Positions 16,936 to 28,180 of a stretch of DNA of 64,000 nucleotides are shown one piece after another. A model generated the notes under the pieces. That model was not told the DNA's origin. It saw only the letters and a list, made by a program, of their open reading frames with translations, and ran no database searches. Source of the stretch: Aliiroseovarius lamellibrachiae (GTDB lineage: Bacteria; Pseudomonadota; Alphaproteobacteria; Rhodobacterales; Rhodobacteraceae). Positions within the stretch are counted from its first letter, which is position 1, and every line of letters begins with the position of its first letter. The stretch is taken from the NCBI RefSeq assembly GCF_018599245.1, contig NZ_JAHEVJ010000001.1, forward strand, positions 434,001-498,000, read 5' to 3'. A program made the position numbers and the translations under genes.

Positions 16936-19115
16936 GATGCGCTCCACAGTTTTCTGGCGGCGTTTGCGATGGACGTTCGCGACGGCATGGTGGCGGCATA
17001 GGCCGGGCCGGTGGCGATAAAGCTGTCCTCCGCGGCAATGCGCGCGTGGGGCAGGGTGGTCTTTTCCGCAAGCAATGCCATCAAAGCCTCAGACTGACTT
17101 CCGGTGCTGCGACATTCATCCACAATCAAGATTTTCTCTGACCCTTCAAGGGTTTGCAGAGTTCCCTCGGCAGGCAAAGGCGCGAGCCAACGCATGTCAA
17201 TTATGCGGGTTTCAATGCCCTCATCCGCCAGATCCAACGCGGCTTGCGTCGACAAATAGCGCCCATTGCCATAGGTCAGGATCGCCAAGGGGCCATCGCC
17301 ATGCACGCCCACCTCACCCAATCCAATCCGTCGGTCAGGGGCAGGATACGTCGCCATCCAGCCGCCGTCTTTCTCATCCATCAAATCGCGCATCGGATAA
17401 AGCGCGATGGGTTCCACCATCACCACCACACGCGCCTCTTCTCGCGCCAAGCGCACGCATTCGCGCATCATCATCGCCGCCTCATCCCCGCGTGAAGGGC
17501 AGGCAATAATCAGCCCCGGAATGTCACGCAAAACGGCCAAGGAGTTGTCATTGTGGAAATGTCCGCCAAACCCCTTTTGATAGCCCAGCCCGGCGATGCG
17601 CAACACCATCGGGTTGGTAAATTGCCCGTTTGAGAAGAACGGCAGGGTCGCCGCCTCGCCGCGCAATTGATCCTCGGCGTTGTGCAAATAGGCCAGAAAC
17701 TGGATCTCGGGCATTGGGATAAACCCGTTATGTGCCATGCCAATCGCCAGCCCCAAAATGCTCTGCTCGTCCAACAGCGTGTCGATCATCCGGTCGGGGC
17801 CAAAGCGATCCACCAGCTTTTGGGTTACGCCATAAACGCCGCCTTTGCGCCCCACATCTTCGCCCATCATCGCGATCTCGCCATGTTCCAGCATCAGATC
17901 GGTCAGCGCCCAATTCAACAGGCGAGACATCGGTTGAGGGTTGTCCATCTGTTTGATATCGCTACCGAAAACCTCTTCGCGCGCTTTGGGTGACGGCCCG
18001 TTTGTGGGCGTGCAACTGCGCTTGGGCGGAACAATCGATGCCATTACATCGCCTGCAGTTTTCAACCGAGGTCGCGTGATCACTTCCTCTGCCACGCGGG
18101 TGCATTGATCCTCAGCCTGTTGATAAATCGCCAAAACCTCATCCGCCGTCAGCGCCCCATGCTGGATCAAAAGCCGCGCGGAATGCAGCAAAGGATCATC
18201 CGCTTCCCAGCCCTCAAAGATGTCTTTCGTCAGATAGCTCTGCTGCATGTCTGACCCCGCATGGCCGTAAAGTCGCACCAAATTCAGATGCAAAAAGGCG
18301 GGTTTCTTGCGGCTGCGCACATAGTCCGCCGCCTCGCGCGCGACGCGGTAGCTGTCATAAAGGTCCAGCCCATTGGCCGTGAAGTATTTCAACCCCGGTT
18401 TCTGGGCGTAATTGGCCGCCACCCAGCCCCCCGGCGTGCGGGTGGAAATGCCAATCCCGTTGTCCTCACAGACAAACAAAAGCGGCAGGGGTACCGATTG
18501 ATAAGACGTCCAGCAGGCGGTGTTAATCGCCCCTTGCGCGGTCGAGTGGTTCGAGGACGCGTCGCCAAAGGAACACATCACAATCCCATCGTCAGGGATC
18601 TGCTTATGCGCGCATATGTGCCGCTTTCCAAGCCCGATGGAATAGGCCGCCCCAACCGCTTTGGGCAGGTGGCTCGCAATGGTCGATGTTTGTGGCGGGA
18701 TCGAAAGTGCCTTTGAACCCAACACCTTATGACGACCACCCGAAATGGGATCCTCGCTGGATGTCGCAAAGCTCAACAGCATATCCCAGGCGGGTGTGGT
18801 GCCGGGAACCTGCGCGGATCGCATCGTCTGAAACGCCCCATCGCGGTAGTGTAAAAACGCCATGTCACTGGGGCGAAGGGCCGCCGCCACCGCCGCCATG
18901 CCTTCGTGACCAGAGGATCCAATGGTGTAATACCCTTCGCCCGCCGCCTGCATTTTGCGCGAACGGCGATCAAGGTTGCGGCTTAAACATTGCGCGCGAA
19001 AAATCGCCACAGCCTCGGTTGCCGTCAAAGGTCCAGAGGTGGGTGCGCCGGGTGGGAAATCCCCGGCGGCGACCCGTGTGCGAAAGGCGTTGTCAACTAT
19101 ATCTGCGCGATCCAT
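16932..19115 (-). CDS. Fused alpha/beta E1 component of a 2-oxoacid dehydrogenase
   Basis: The 727-residue protein joins the two normally separate E1 subunits. The alpha half (about 30-370) has the GSSGHEGM motif and the thiamine diphosphate site FGDASSNHSTAQGAIN...CEDNGIGIS. The beta half (from about 395) has LNWALTDLMLEHGEIAMMGEDVGRKGGVYGVT (adjoining blocks) and ends in a transketolase C-terminal domain. Similarity is to branched-chain 2-oxoacid dehydrogenase E1. It would decarboxylate a 2-oxoacid and pass the acyl group to a lipoyl E2, but no E2 or E3 gene is nearby. Co-transcription with the acyltransferase suggests a branched or short acyl group destined for a carrier; this is inference. 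Confidence 0.85.
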   Translation of the reverse strand: MDRADIVDNAFRTRVAAGDFPPGAPTSGPLTATEAVAIFRAQCLSRNLDRRSRKMQAAGEGYYTIGSSGHEGMAAVAAALRPSDMAFLHYRDGAFQTMRSAQVPGTTPAWDMLLSFATSSEDPISGGRHKVLGSKALSIPPQTSTIASHLPKAVGAAYSIGLGKRHICAHKQIPDDGIVMCSFGDASSNHSTAQGAINTACWTSYQSVPLPLLFVCEDNGIGISTRTPGGWVAANYAQKPGLKYFTANGLDLYDSYRVAREAADYVRSRKKPAFLHLNLVRLYGHAGSDMQQSYLTKDIFEGWEADDPLLHSARLLIQHGALTADEVLAIYQQAEDQCTRVAEEVITRPRLKTAGDVMASIVPPKRSCTPTNGPSPKAREEVFGSDIKQMDNPQPMSRLLNWALTDLMLEHGEIAMMGEDVGRKGGVYGVTQKLVDRFGPDRMIDTLLDEQSILGLAIGMAHNGFIPMPEIQFLAYLHNAEDQLRGEAATLPFFSNGQFTNPMVLRIAGLGYQKGFGGHFHNDNSLAVLRDIPGLIIACPSRGDEAAMMMRECVRLAREEARVVVMVEPIALYPMRDLMDEKDGGWMATYPAPDRRIGLGEVGVHGDGPLAILTYGNGRYLSTQAALDLADEGIETRIIDMRWLAPLPAEGTLQTLEGSEKILIVDECRSTGSQSEALMALLAEKTTLPHARIAAEDSFIATGPAYAATMPSRTSIANAARKLWSAS

Positions 19116-19139
19116 TGGCCGCTCCTTTAGCGAAAATAC

Positions 19140-20354
19140 TTAATAAAACGCCTGCAACCCGGTTTGCGCGCGCCCCAAGATCAGGGCGTGTACATCGTGG
19201 GTGCCTTCATAGGTGTTCACGGTTTCAAGGTTGACCATATGGCGGATCACGCCGAAGTCCTGTGAAATCCCGTTGCCGCCGTGCATATCACGCGCATGAC
19301 GGGCGACTTCCAGCGCCTTGCCGCAGTTGTTGCGCTTGATCAGGCTGACCATTTCGGGCGCTGCTTTTGCCTCGTCCATCAGGCGGCCAACGCGCAGGGC
19401 GGCTTGCAGGCCCAGGCTGATTTCGGTTTGCATATTTGCCAGCTTCAACTGGAAAAGTTGCATTTGTGCCAATGGTTTACCGAATTGTTTGCGGTCCAAT
19501 CCATACTGACGGGCCGCGTGCCAGCACGCCTCGGCCGCGCCCATCGCGCCCCAGGCAATGCCGTAACGTGCGCGGTTCAGACAGCCAAACGGGCCTTTCA
19601 AACCAGACACATCCGGCAGCAAAGCATCCTCGCCAACTTCCACATCTTTCATCACAATTTCACCGGTGATCGAGGCGCGCAATGACTGTTTGCCCTCGAT
19701 TTTTGGCGCGCTGAGCCCCTTGGTGCCCTTATCCAAAACAAAGCCTTTGATCTTGCCGTCGTGGGCGTCAGATTTCGCCCAGACCACAAACACATCGGCA
19801 ATCGGCGCGTTGGAAATCCACATTTTCGACCCGTTCAAAACATAGCCACCGTCCACTTTTTTCGCGGTGGTTTTCATGCCGCCAGGATCGGACCCTGCGT
19901 CGGGTTCGGTCAGGCCAAAACAGCCAATAAACTCGCCAGATGCCAGTTTGGGAAGGTATTTTTTCCGTTGTTCTTCCGTGCCGTAAGCGTAAATCGGGTA
20001 CATCACCAAAGACGATTGCACCGACATCATTGACCGGTACCCGCTGTCCACCCGCTCCACCTCGCGCGCGACCAAACCATAGGTGACATAGGACGCGCCA
20101 ATGCCGCCATACGCCTCGGGGATGGTGGTGCCCAACAGGCCCATTTCGCCCATCTCGCGGAAAATCTCCGGGTCGGTTTCTTCGCGTGCAAAGGCGTCGG
20201 TGACGCGGGGCTGCAACTTATCCTCAGCATAAGCGCGCGCCGCATCGCGGATCATGCGCTCGTCTTCCAAAAGCTGGTCCTCCATCAAGAACGCATCATC
20301 CCAGGCAAAGCCGGACAATTCAGGGCGCGATTGGGGGGGGAGGGAGGTTGACAT
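19140..20354 (-). CDS. gcdH: Glutaryl-CoA dehydrogenase
   Basis: The 404-residue acyl-CoA dehydrogenase is close to human glutaryl-CoA dehydrogenase in characteristic places: [17 protein letters not shown] (substrate carboxylate-binding Arg), [33 protein letters not shown], and [17 protein letters not shown] with the catalytic Glu. It oxidises and decarboxylates glutaryl-CoA to crotonyl-CoA in lysine and tryptophan breakdown. It is transcribed away from an adjacent LysR gene, the usual partner regulator of gcdH in proteobacteria. Confidence 0.94.
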   Translation of the reverse strand: MSTSLPPQSRPELSGFAWDDAFLMEDQLLEDERMIRDAARAYAEDKLQPRVTDAFAREETDPEIFREMGEMGLLGTTIPEAYGGIGASYVTYGLVAREVERVDSGYRSMMSVQSSLVMYPIYAYGTEEQRKKYLPKLASGEFIGCFGLTEPDAGSDPGGMKTTAKKVDGGYVLNGSKMWISNAPIADVFVVWAKSDAHDGKIKGFVLDKGTKGLSAPKIEGKQSLRASITGEIVMKDVEVGEDALLPDVSGLKGPFGCLNRARYGIAWGAMGAAEACWHAARQYGLDRKQFGKPLAQMQLFQLKLANMQTEISLGLQAALRVGRLMDEAKAAPEMVSLIKRNNCGKALEVARHARDMHGGNGISQDFGVIRHMVNLETVNTYEGTHDVHALILGRAQTGLQAFY

Positions 20355-20440
20355 GGTAAAGGCCTTTGGCTTGGTTTATATCATTTGGGCATGATATACC
20401 CTGTCATTTCCCCAATAAAAGCGATATTCGGGTATCATAT

Positions 20441-20457
20441 CATTCCATTATGGAATG
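20441..20457. promoter_or_regulatory. Inverted repeat in the gcdH-lysR intergenic region
   Basis: CATTCCA-TTA-TGGAATG (7-bp arms) lies just before the LysR-gene ribosome binding site. Upstream, GATATACCC (from about 20393) and GGGTATCAT (from about 20430) form a second, imperfect pair. The region is the expected location of LysR sites that control both divergent genes. Confidence 0.5.
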
Positions 20458-20470
20458 AAAGGAGGTTGCC

Positions 20471-21361
20471 ATGACCCGTGCCCGACGTTTTCTTCCGCCG
20501 CTGTCGACCCTTGCCGCCTTTGAGGCCGTGGCCAGATTGGGGTCAGTGACCGAGGCAGCACATGAGTTGGATTTGACGCAAAGCGCGGTCAGCCGTCAGC
20601 TGCAAAAGCTCGAAGCGCTGGTGAACACGCCGCTGTTTGAACGGGACCGGAAACGGTTGCAATTGACCGATCATGGCACACGATATGTGCGCGATATACG
20701 CGCGGCACTGGCGCAGATCTCTAACGCGACAATTGCGCTTCAGGCCAACCCGGATGGCGGTGCTTTGAACCTTGCGATCCTTCCCAGCTTTGGCACGCAT
20801 TGGCTGGCCCCGCGTTTGCCAGAGTTTTTGCAGGGCAACAGTGGCATCACTTTGAACATGTCAACGCGGACGCAGGTCTTTGATTTTGCCAAGGAAAACT
20901 TTCACGGCGCCATTCATTTTGGGCAAGACAACTGGCCGGGCACGCAGGCCCAGAAACTGTGGGATGAACAGGCCTTGGCGGTGGTGGCCCCGGAGTTGTT
21001 GCAAGGCACCGACCCGCAGGATTTACCCCGGCTGCAGCTTGAAACCCGGCCAAAAGCCTGGGCGCAATGGGCGGACGCACAAGGGTGGGATGATCCCGGC
21101 CGCCCCGCCATGGTGGTTGATCAATTCGCCACAATGCTACGCGCGGCCCAAGCCGGGTTGGGGGTGGCGTTGATGCCAAATTACCTTGTGATCCAAGAGC
21201 TTAAGCGCGGGGATTTGGTCGTTCTGCCCGACACGCAACCGGTGTCCACGGGGGCCTATTATCTGGTGTGGCCCGAATTGTCGGAGGAGTATCCAGCGCT
21301 GTCTGCGTTTCGAACATGGCTTGCGGCCAAAGCCCAGACAGACGGCGACCGCGCCCCGTAA
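20471..21361 (+). CDS. LysR-family regulator, probable controller of gcdH
   Basis: The 296-residue protein has an N-terminal LysR helix-turn-helix (LAAFEAVARLGSVTEAAHELDLTQSAVSRQLQKLE) and a type 2 periplasmic-binding-like effector domain from about 95. It is of the GcvA-like subgroup. A near-perfect AAAGGAGG (20458-20465) precedes the ATG. Divergent placement from gcdH supports a GcdR-like role, sensing glutarate or glutaryl-CoA; not proven. Confidence 0.88.
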   Translation: MTRARRFLPPLSTLAAFEAVARLGSVTEAAHELDLTQSAVSRQLQKLEALVNTPLFERDRKRLQLTDHGTRYVRDIRAALAQISNATIALQANPDGGALNLAILPSFGTHWLAPRLPEFLQGNSGITLNMSTRTQVFDFAKENFHGAIHFGQDNWPGTQAQKLWDEQALAVVAPELLQGTDPQDLPRLQLETRPKAWAQWADAQGWDDPGRPAMVVDQFATMLRAAQAGLGVALMPNYLVIQELKRGDLVVLPDTQPVSTGAYYLVWPELSEEYPALSAFRTWLAAKAQTDGDRAP

Positions 21362-21439
21362 AGGGCACGGTCAATGTTTCGGTCAAAATAAATCCCAATC
21401 CATCCCCGTGAGGAATGAGGGGACAGATCGGGGATGTGA

Positions 21440-22960
21440 TCAGAAGAACCCCAGTTTGTTGGGGTTATAGCTGACCAGCATATTTTTGGTTTGTTGATAA
21501 TGATCCAACATCATCTTGTGGTTTTCGCGACCGATGCCGGATTGCTTGTATCCGCCAAAGGCGGCATGCGCCGGATAGGCGTGATAGTTGTTGACCCAAA
21601 CGCGGCCAGCTTCGACGCCGCGCCCAAAGCGATAACAACGGTTTGCATCGCGCGACCACACACCCGCGCCCAGCCCGTACATCGTGTCATTGGCCAGTTC
21701 TAACGCCTCTTCCTCGGTCTTGAAGGTGGTCACAGAGACAACGGGGCCAAAGATTTCCTCTTGGAACACACGCATCTTATTGTGGCCCTTCAGGATCGTT
21801 GGTTGGATGTAATACCCGTTTGAAAGATCACCGTTAAACCGCGCAGCGTCCCCGCCGACCAGCACTTCGGCGCCTTCTTCGCGACCGATGTTCAGGTACG
21901 ACATGATCTTATCTTGCTGTTCTTGGCTGGCCTGTGCGCCCACCATGGTTGCCATGTCGCGCGGATCGCCCTGGATGATGGCTTCGACCCGTTTGATACA
22001 GCGGGCAATGAACTCGTCATAAATGTCTTCCTGGATCAGCGCACGCGACGGGCAGGTGCAGACCTCGCCTTGGTTAAAGGCAAACAAAACAAAGCCTTCG
22101 ACCGCTTTGTCCAGATAGGCGTCATCCTCGGCCATCACGTCTGAGAAGAAGATGTTGGGGGATTTGCCGCCCAATTCCAACGTCACAGGGATCAGGTTTT
22201 CGGTGGCATATTTCATGATCATCCGGCCGGTTTCGGTGGATCCGGTAAAGGCGATCTTGGCGATGCGTGGCGATTTCGCAAGTGGTGCGCCCACCTCGGC
22301 GCCGTAGCCGTTCACGATGTTCAAAACCCCGCCGGGCAAAAGATCCGCGATCAGCTCGGCCAGAACCATGATTGCCGCCGGGGTCTGTTCCGCCGGTTTC
22401 AGCACCACACAATTGCCCGCCGCCAGCGCCGGGGCCAGCTTCCACGCCGCCATCAGGATTGAGAAGTTCCACGGGATGATCTGCCCGACAACGCCCAAAG
22501 GTTCGTGATAGTGATAGGCCACAGTGTCGGCGTCAATCTCGGACATATTGCCCTCTTGTCCGCGCAATACACCCGCAAAATAACGGAAATGATCCACGGC
22601 CAGCGGAATGTCGGCGGCCATGGTTTCGCGGATGGGTTTGCCGTTGTCCCAGGTTTCTGCGGTCGCGATCAGCTCCAGATTTTCCTCAATCCGGTCGGCG
22701 ATTTTCAACAGCGTGTTGGACCGTTCGGCGGCGGAGGTTTTCCCCCATGCCTCTTTCGCCGCATGCGCCGCATCCAACGCCAGTTCAACATCCGCACCGT
22801 CTGATCGCGCCACTTCGGTCACAACCGCGCCGGTGATCGGCGTCACATTGTCGAAATAGCGGCCATTCACCGGGGCGACAAAGCCGCCGCCGATAAAATT
22901 GTCATATCGCGACTTGAAAGGGGACGTATAGGTGCCCTCGGTTTTTGTCATCTCATTCAT
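21440..22960 (-). CDS. NAD(P)-dependent aldehyde dehydrogenase (AldB/ExaC type)
   Basis: The 506-residue enzyme has the full aldehyde dehydrogenase set: [32 protein letters not shown] (nucleotide binding), ELGGKSPN (general-base Glu), [11 protein letters not shown] (catalytic Cys) and a C-terminal [15 protein letters not shown]. It most resembles acetaldehyde-type dehydrogenases used in alcohol and acetoin breakdown. ATG 22960 is preceded by GGAGGAAA; the frame upstream is not family-like. A GAF-Fis regulator lies directly upstream on the same strand and a perfect inverted repeat sits between them. Confidence 0.92.
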   Translation of the reverse strand: MNEMTKTEGTYTSPFKSRYDNFIGGGFVAPVNGRYFDNVTPITGAVVTEVARSDGADVELALDAAHAAKEAWGKTSAAERSNTLLKIADRIEENLELIATAETWDNGKPIRETMAADIPLAVDHFRYFAGVLRGQEGNMSEIDADTVAYHYHEPLGVVGQIIPWNFSILMAAWKLAPALAAGNCVVLKPAEQTPAAIMVLAELIADLLPGGVLNIVNGYGAEVGAPLAKSPRIAKIAFTGSTETGRMIMKYATENLIPVTLELGGKSPNIFFSDVMAEDDAYLDKAVEGFVLFAFNQGEVCTCPSRALIQEDIYDEFIARCIKRVEAIIQGDPRDMATMVGAQASQEQQDKIMSYLNIGREEGAEVLVGGDAARFNGDLSNGYYIQPTILKGHNKMRVFQEEIFGPVVSVTTFKTEEEALELANDTMYGLGAGVWSRDANRCYRFGRGVEAGRVWVNNYHAYPAHAAFGGYKQSGIGRENHKMMLDHYQQTKNMLVSYNPNKLGFF

Positions 22961-23060
22961 GGGGTTTCCTCCGTTGGTCCGGGTCCTCCACCCGGTTGCA
23001 CGAAGAATGACAAAGCGCGTGCAGGACACCAGCCCCCCTGCGAGGGTGGGAAAAGCACGG

Positions 23061-23078
23061 TGTCTCACTCCTGAGACA
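23061..23078. promoter_or_regulatory. Operator TGTCTCA-N4-TGAGACA before the aldehyde dehydrogenase gene
   Basis: A perfect inverted repeat with 7-bp arms and CTCC centre, 100 bp upstream of the aldehyde dehydrogenase start and just past the regulator stop codon. The TGT...ACA ends fit Fis-type helix-turn-helix regulators of the AcoR family, so the adjacent GAF-Fis protein is the likely binder. Confidence 0.6.
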
Positions 23079-23094
23079 GTTGTGATGCGTTTTG

Positions 23095-24054
23095 TTAAAG
23101 GTCGTCCAACCCCAGACGTTTCATGCGCCGATACAGCGTGGCACGCGCCACACCCAGCTGGCGGGCCGCTTGCGAAACATTGCCATCCGCACGCGCCAAG
23201 GCCCGGATCACAGCGGCACGTTCTGCTTTCTCAAATCCGGTGGGGCCGGGGGTCGCACCACCCTCTCGCATCAGAATATCGCTGGCCGGACGCGGTTGCA
23301 GCGCGCCTTTGGCGTCCAACCCAAACACCCGGCGCGCCTCGCGTGTGGCGCCAACCACCAAATCATGGTCGTCAATCGCCAACAGGGTGGCGGCTTGGGT
23401 GTCATCACTTTCCGCGACCACAATGCGCGTGCTTGAAAAGGCCGCCCGAAAATGCGCCTCTTCGATCGAACGTGCGGTTTGCGCGACTTGGGCTGCGATC
23501 AACCGGTTGAACCCTTCGGTCTGATCGGCGCGGGCGGATGAGACATCGAGCGCGCCAACAATCTGTCCGTCACATCCATAAATCGGCGCGTCGATACAGC
23601 TCATCGCGGTGTTGCGCGCCAGAAAATGTTCGTCCCGGTGGATGATAATGCGGCGTTGTTCCGTCAGGCAGGTGCCAATGCCATTGGTCCCCTCGCGTTC
23701 CTCGCTCCAATCCGCGCCGGTACACAGCCCCCAGCGTTCAAAGATCGGCGCGTCGGCTTCAGAAATGCGCTGATCCAGCACCACCCCTTCGGCATCGGTC
23801 AAAAGCACCGCGCACCCTGATTGTCCAACCATGGAAAAGAGGTGATCCAGACGTGGGGCGGCGACGGTCATGAACCGATCAAAGCCGGCAATCCGGTGGT
23901 GTAACTCGCGCCCGTCAACCCGCTCTGGCGCGCGGGCCTCGCCGGGGTCCAGCCCATGTTTTGACGCAGACCTCTGCCAGCTTGCCGCCAGCCGGGACCG
24001 GGCCGCCGCAGAGGACTGGGTGATCTCCATCACCTTTTCAATATGGGCGGTCAT
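23095..24054 (-). CDS. AcoR-like GAF-Fis transcriptional regulator without AAA+ domain
   Basis: The 319-residue protein has an N-terminal GAF-type sensor (about 55-190; [27 protein letters not shown] pattern of AcoR-type GAF domains), a middle segment and a C-terminal Fis helix-turn-helix ([36 protein letters not shown]). The AAA+ sigma-54 activation domain of classical AcoR is absent, so it should act with the main sigma factor or as a repressor. ATG 24054 is chosen, with ATG 24063 possible. It precedes an aldehyde dehydrogenase gene that it probably controls. Confidence 0.8.
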   Translation of the reverse strand: MTAHIEKVMEITQSSAAARSRLAASWQRSASKHGLDPGEARAPERVDGRELHHRIAGFDRFMTVAAPRLDHLFSMVGQSGCAVLLTDAEGVVLDQRISEADAPIFERWGLCTGADWSEEREGTNGIGTCLTEQRRIIIHRDEHFLARNTAMSCIDAPIYGCDGQIVGALDVSSARADQTEGFNRLIAAQVAQTARSIEEAHFRAAFSSTRIVVAESDDTQAATLLAIDDHDLVVGATREARRVFGLDAKGALQPRPASDILMREGGATPGPTGFEKAERAAVIRALARADGNVSQAARQLGVARATLYRRMKRLGLDDL

Positions 24055-24089
24055 TCGGGGCATTTTCCAGCAGCGATCATGTTGGTTTG

Positions 24090-24107
24090 AACAGTCCGTA
24101 AACTGTT
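24090..24107. promoter_or_regulatory. Inverted repeat AACAGT-N6-ACTGTT upstream of the GAF-Fis gene
   Basis: Perfect 6-bp arms, 36 bp before the regulator's start codon. It differs from the TGTCTCA repeat downstream, so the regulator may be under another control; tentative. Confidence 0.35.
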
Positions 24108-24179
24108 GCAACTTTCATCGCCCTGCGCAAGAATTTTGATCGCGCCGATTTATTGAATGAATATCAATGGGTTGATCGT

Positions 24180-25019
24180 TCAGGCTCGCGTCACCTTAAG
24201 GCGTTGCTGCCCCAGACCTTCGACCTCCAGCACCATTTCGTCCCCCTCTGAAAGAAACTGTTGCGGGGTCATCCCCATGCCCACGCCGGGGGGCGTTCCG
24301 GTGGAAATAATGTCGCCGGGTTCCAGCGTCATGAACTGTGACAGATAGGCCACCACATGGGCCACACCATAGACCATGGTGGCGGTGGAACCCTCCTGAA
24401 CCCGCGTGCCGTTCACGTCCAACGTCAGACGCAGCGCCTGCGGATCCGGCACCTCGTCGCGCGTCACCAAATAGGGACCGATCGGGCCAAAAGTGTCATG
24501 GGATTTGCCCTTGGTCCATTGCCCCGCACGCTGGATCTGAAAGTCACGTTCCGAGATGTCATTGACCACACAATAGCCCGCCACATGGTCTAGCGCATCC
24601 GCCTCGGTGATGTATTTTGCTCGGGTGCCAATCACCACGCCCAGCTCCACTTCCCAATCGGTTTTCACTGCGCCGCGTGGGATTTCCACGGCGTCATTAG
24701 GCCCGCAAATGGCCGAGGTGGCCTTGGCGAAAATCACTGGCTCTGGTGGCACCTCCATGCCGGCTTCCGCCGCGTGATCGGAATAGTTCAAGCCGATGCA
24801 AATGAACTTGCCCACATGCCCAACACAGGGGCCAATCCGGTCCGGTATCACCACCGGCAATGTCTTCGGGTCAAGATCTGCAAGGATCGCCAGCGCCGCA
24901 TCCGAAAGGGCCCCCCCGGTGAGGTCATCCAAATGGCCCGACAGGTCACGGACCTGCCCGTCGCCGTCCAATAGTCCTGGTTTTTCCTGCCCTTTTGGGC
25001 CGTAACGTAACAGTTTCAT
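24180..25019 (-). CDS. Fumarylacetoacetate hydrolase family enzyme
   Basis: The 279-residue protein has the FAH C-terminal fold with GLNYSDHAAEAG, EPVIFAKATSAICGPND, the metal-ligand segment DWEVELGVVIG, NDISERDFQ and TGTPPGVGMGM. Relatives cleave or hydrate 2-oxo acids (fumarylpyruvate, acylpyruvates, 2-oxopent-4-enoate, ureidoglycolate); specificity is not readable. Only 8 bp separate it from the end of uvrB upstream, so it may be cotranscribed, though no functional link is evident. Confidence 0.85.
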   Translation of the reverse strand: MKLLRYGPKGQEKPGLLDGDGQVRDLSGHLDDLTGGALSDAALAILADLDPKTLPVVIPDRIGPCVGHVGKFICIGLNYSDHAAEAGMEVPPEPVIFAKATSAICGPNDAVEIPRGAVKTDWEVELGVVIGTRAKYITEADALDHVAGYCVVNDISERDFQIQRAGQWTKGKSHDTFGPIGPYLVTRDEVPDPQALRLTLDVNGTRVQEGSTATMVYGVAHVVAYLSQFMTLEPGDIISTGTPPGVGMGMTPQQFLSEGDEMVLEVEGLGQQRLKVTRA

Positions 25020-25027
25020 GTGCTTTC

Positions 25028-27193
<2,166 letters not shown>

Positions 27194-27371
27194 CAGCGAA
27201 TCCTCCGCCCCTAAGATGACCCCTTTTTGTTCTTGTTCAAGGCCTCAGGCTATGATGCCTCCCCAATTTTAGTGAGTTGAGCGGCGGGCGCGTATTAAGG
27301 CATGTTTAACCATGTTGAGACTGTGTGAGTAAAGCTCAACCGTTAGTAGATTGCTAGATTGCGTTGGGCGT

Positions 27372-27390
27372 GATTGACGGTATGTCAATC
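27372..27390. promoter_or_regulatory. Inverted repeat GATTGAC-N5-GTCAATC
   Basis: Perfect 7-bp arms around GGTAT, about 180 bp upstream of the uvrB start and immediately before the CtrA-like box. Binder unknown. Confidence 0.5.
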
Positions 27391-27394
27391 GCGC

Positions 27395-27410
27395 TTAACT
27401 AATTTTTAAC
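27395..27410 (+). promoter_or_regulatory. Sequence matching the CtrA box TTAA-N7-TTAAC
   Basis: TTAA at 27395-27398 and TTAAC at 27406-27410 are separated by exactly 7 bp. This is the consensus for the alphaproteobacterial cell-cycle/motility regulator CtrA. In AT-rich DNA it can arise by chance. Confidence 0.4.
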
Positions 27411-27416
27411 GCTTTG

Positions 27417-27438
27417 AAATTACTAACAAATTACTAAC
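27417..27438. repeat. Tandem 11-bp repeat AAATTACTAAC x2
   Basis: Two perfect head-to-tail copies at 27417-27427 and 27428-27438, i.e. one helical turn apart, next to the CtrA-like box. Confidence 0.7.
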
Positions 27439-27726
27439 GCAAAAGGCGAAAAAAAATACGAAAAACACAACTAAAAGTGTTTTTATGGGTTGCGCGATAA
27501 GAATTCTCATCCTAGTCTGAATGGGCAAGCAGCAGAACGGTCTGCCGGCGATAACGAAACACCCACCCCACCCCTCGCTCCCTCGTTGTCGCTGGCGGCC
27601 ACTCTTGCCCCCCCTCCCACAACAAATCCGCAAAAGCCGGCCTTTGAAGGCAAAAATCCTCAATTCCACCTTGAATTGGCGCGGGGCATTGGTGATAAGG
27701 TTCCCAGACGTTTCAGGAGATCAGAT

Positions 27727-28038
27727 ATGCGTGCACGCATCTATCAACCCGCTCGTAACGCCATGTCCTCGGGCCTTGGCAAAACCAAAACATGGGTTTT
27801 GGAATATGCGCCCGATGCGCCGCGTGAACTGGACCCCTTGATGGGCTGGACCGGATCGGATGATACGCAAAGCCAAGTGCGCCTGCGCTTTGACAGCAAA
27901 GATGCGGCGCTGGAGTTTGCAAAATCCAAAGGGATTGAAGCCGTTGTGCACGAGCCGCACACCCGCAAACAAAACATCCGTGCCGGGGGGTATGGCGAAA
28001 ACTTTGCCACCAACCGTCGTGGCGCCTGGACGCACTAG
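27727..28038 (+). CDS. NADH dehydrogenase (complex I) NDUFS4-type accessory subunit
   Basis: The 103-residue protein starts [16 protein letters not shown] and contains the family signature WVLEYAP...[20 protein letters not shown]...[11 protein letters not shown], ending [13 protein letters not shown]. This is the ETC complex I subunit conserved between alphaproteobacteria and mitochondria (NDUFS4, 18 kDa). It sits on the peripheral arm of complex I at the membrane. ATG 27727 has AGGAGA six bases upstream. Confidence 0.9.
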   Translation: MRARIYQPARNAMSSGLGKTKTWVLEYAPDAPRELDPLMGWTGSDDTQSQVRLRFDSKDAALEFAKSKGIEAVVHEPHTRKQNIRAGGYGENFATNRRGAWTH

Positions 28039-28049
28039 AGCGCCCATCA

Positions 28050-28091
28050 TTTCAAGATCTTGAAACGCCGTCCGTTTGGGGGGCGTTTTTT
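28050..28091 (+). terminator. Intrinsic terminator after the NDUFS4-type gene
   Basis: AAACGCC (28063-28069) pairs with GGCGTTT (28082-28088), and the right arm runs into a T-run to 28091. A separate 16-bp palindrome TTTCAAGATCTTGAAA (28050-28065) abuts and slightly overlaps the left arm, so two alternative stems are possible. Confidence 0.7.
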
Positions 28092-28145
28092 CTTTGGGGC
28101 GGGGTGTTGTTGACGGGGGAGGAGCGAGGCGCTGCCTCGCGCTCC

Positions 28146-28167
28146 GGGATATTTTTGGAAAGAGGAA
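28146..28167. repeat. Dispersed 22-bp element, third copy
   Basis: This copy reads GGGATATTT-TTGG-AAAGAGGAA and differs at one position from the two arms of the inverted repeat at 55566-55622. It lies just beyond the 3' end of the alpha/beta hydrolase gene. Confidence 0.7.
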
Positions 28168-28180
28168 AAGGCGCGCGCGT

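Larger units (their letters stand above)
27194..27726. other. 533-bp AT-rich gap between uvrB and the complex I gene
   Basis: The left 250 bp are AT-rich and hold a palindrome, a CtrA-like box and a tandem repeat, listed separately. The right 200 bp are C-rich (many CCC and ACCC runs) with no gene recognised; the longer open frame that runs into the downstream gene has no usable start. Confidence 0.5.

Noticed and set aside
27194-27245. Possible LexA site (GTTCTTGTTC) before uvrB
   Set aside because: The two GTTC units are 2 bp apart, not the 7 bp required by the alphaproteobacterial direct-repeat consensus.
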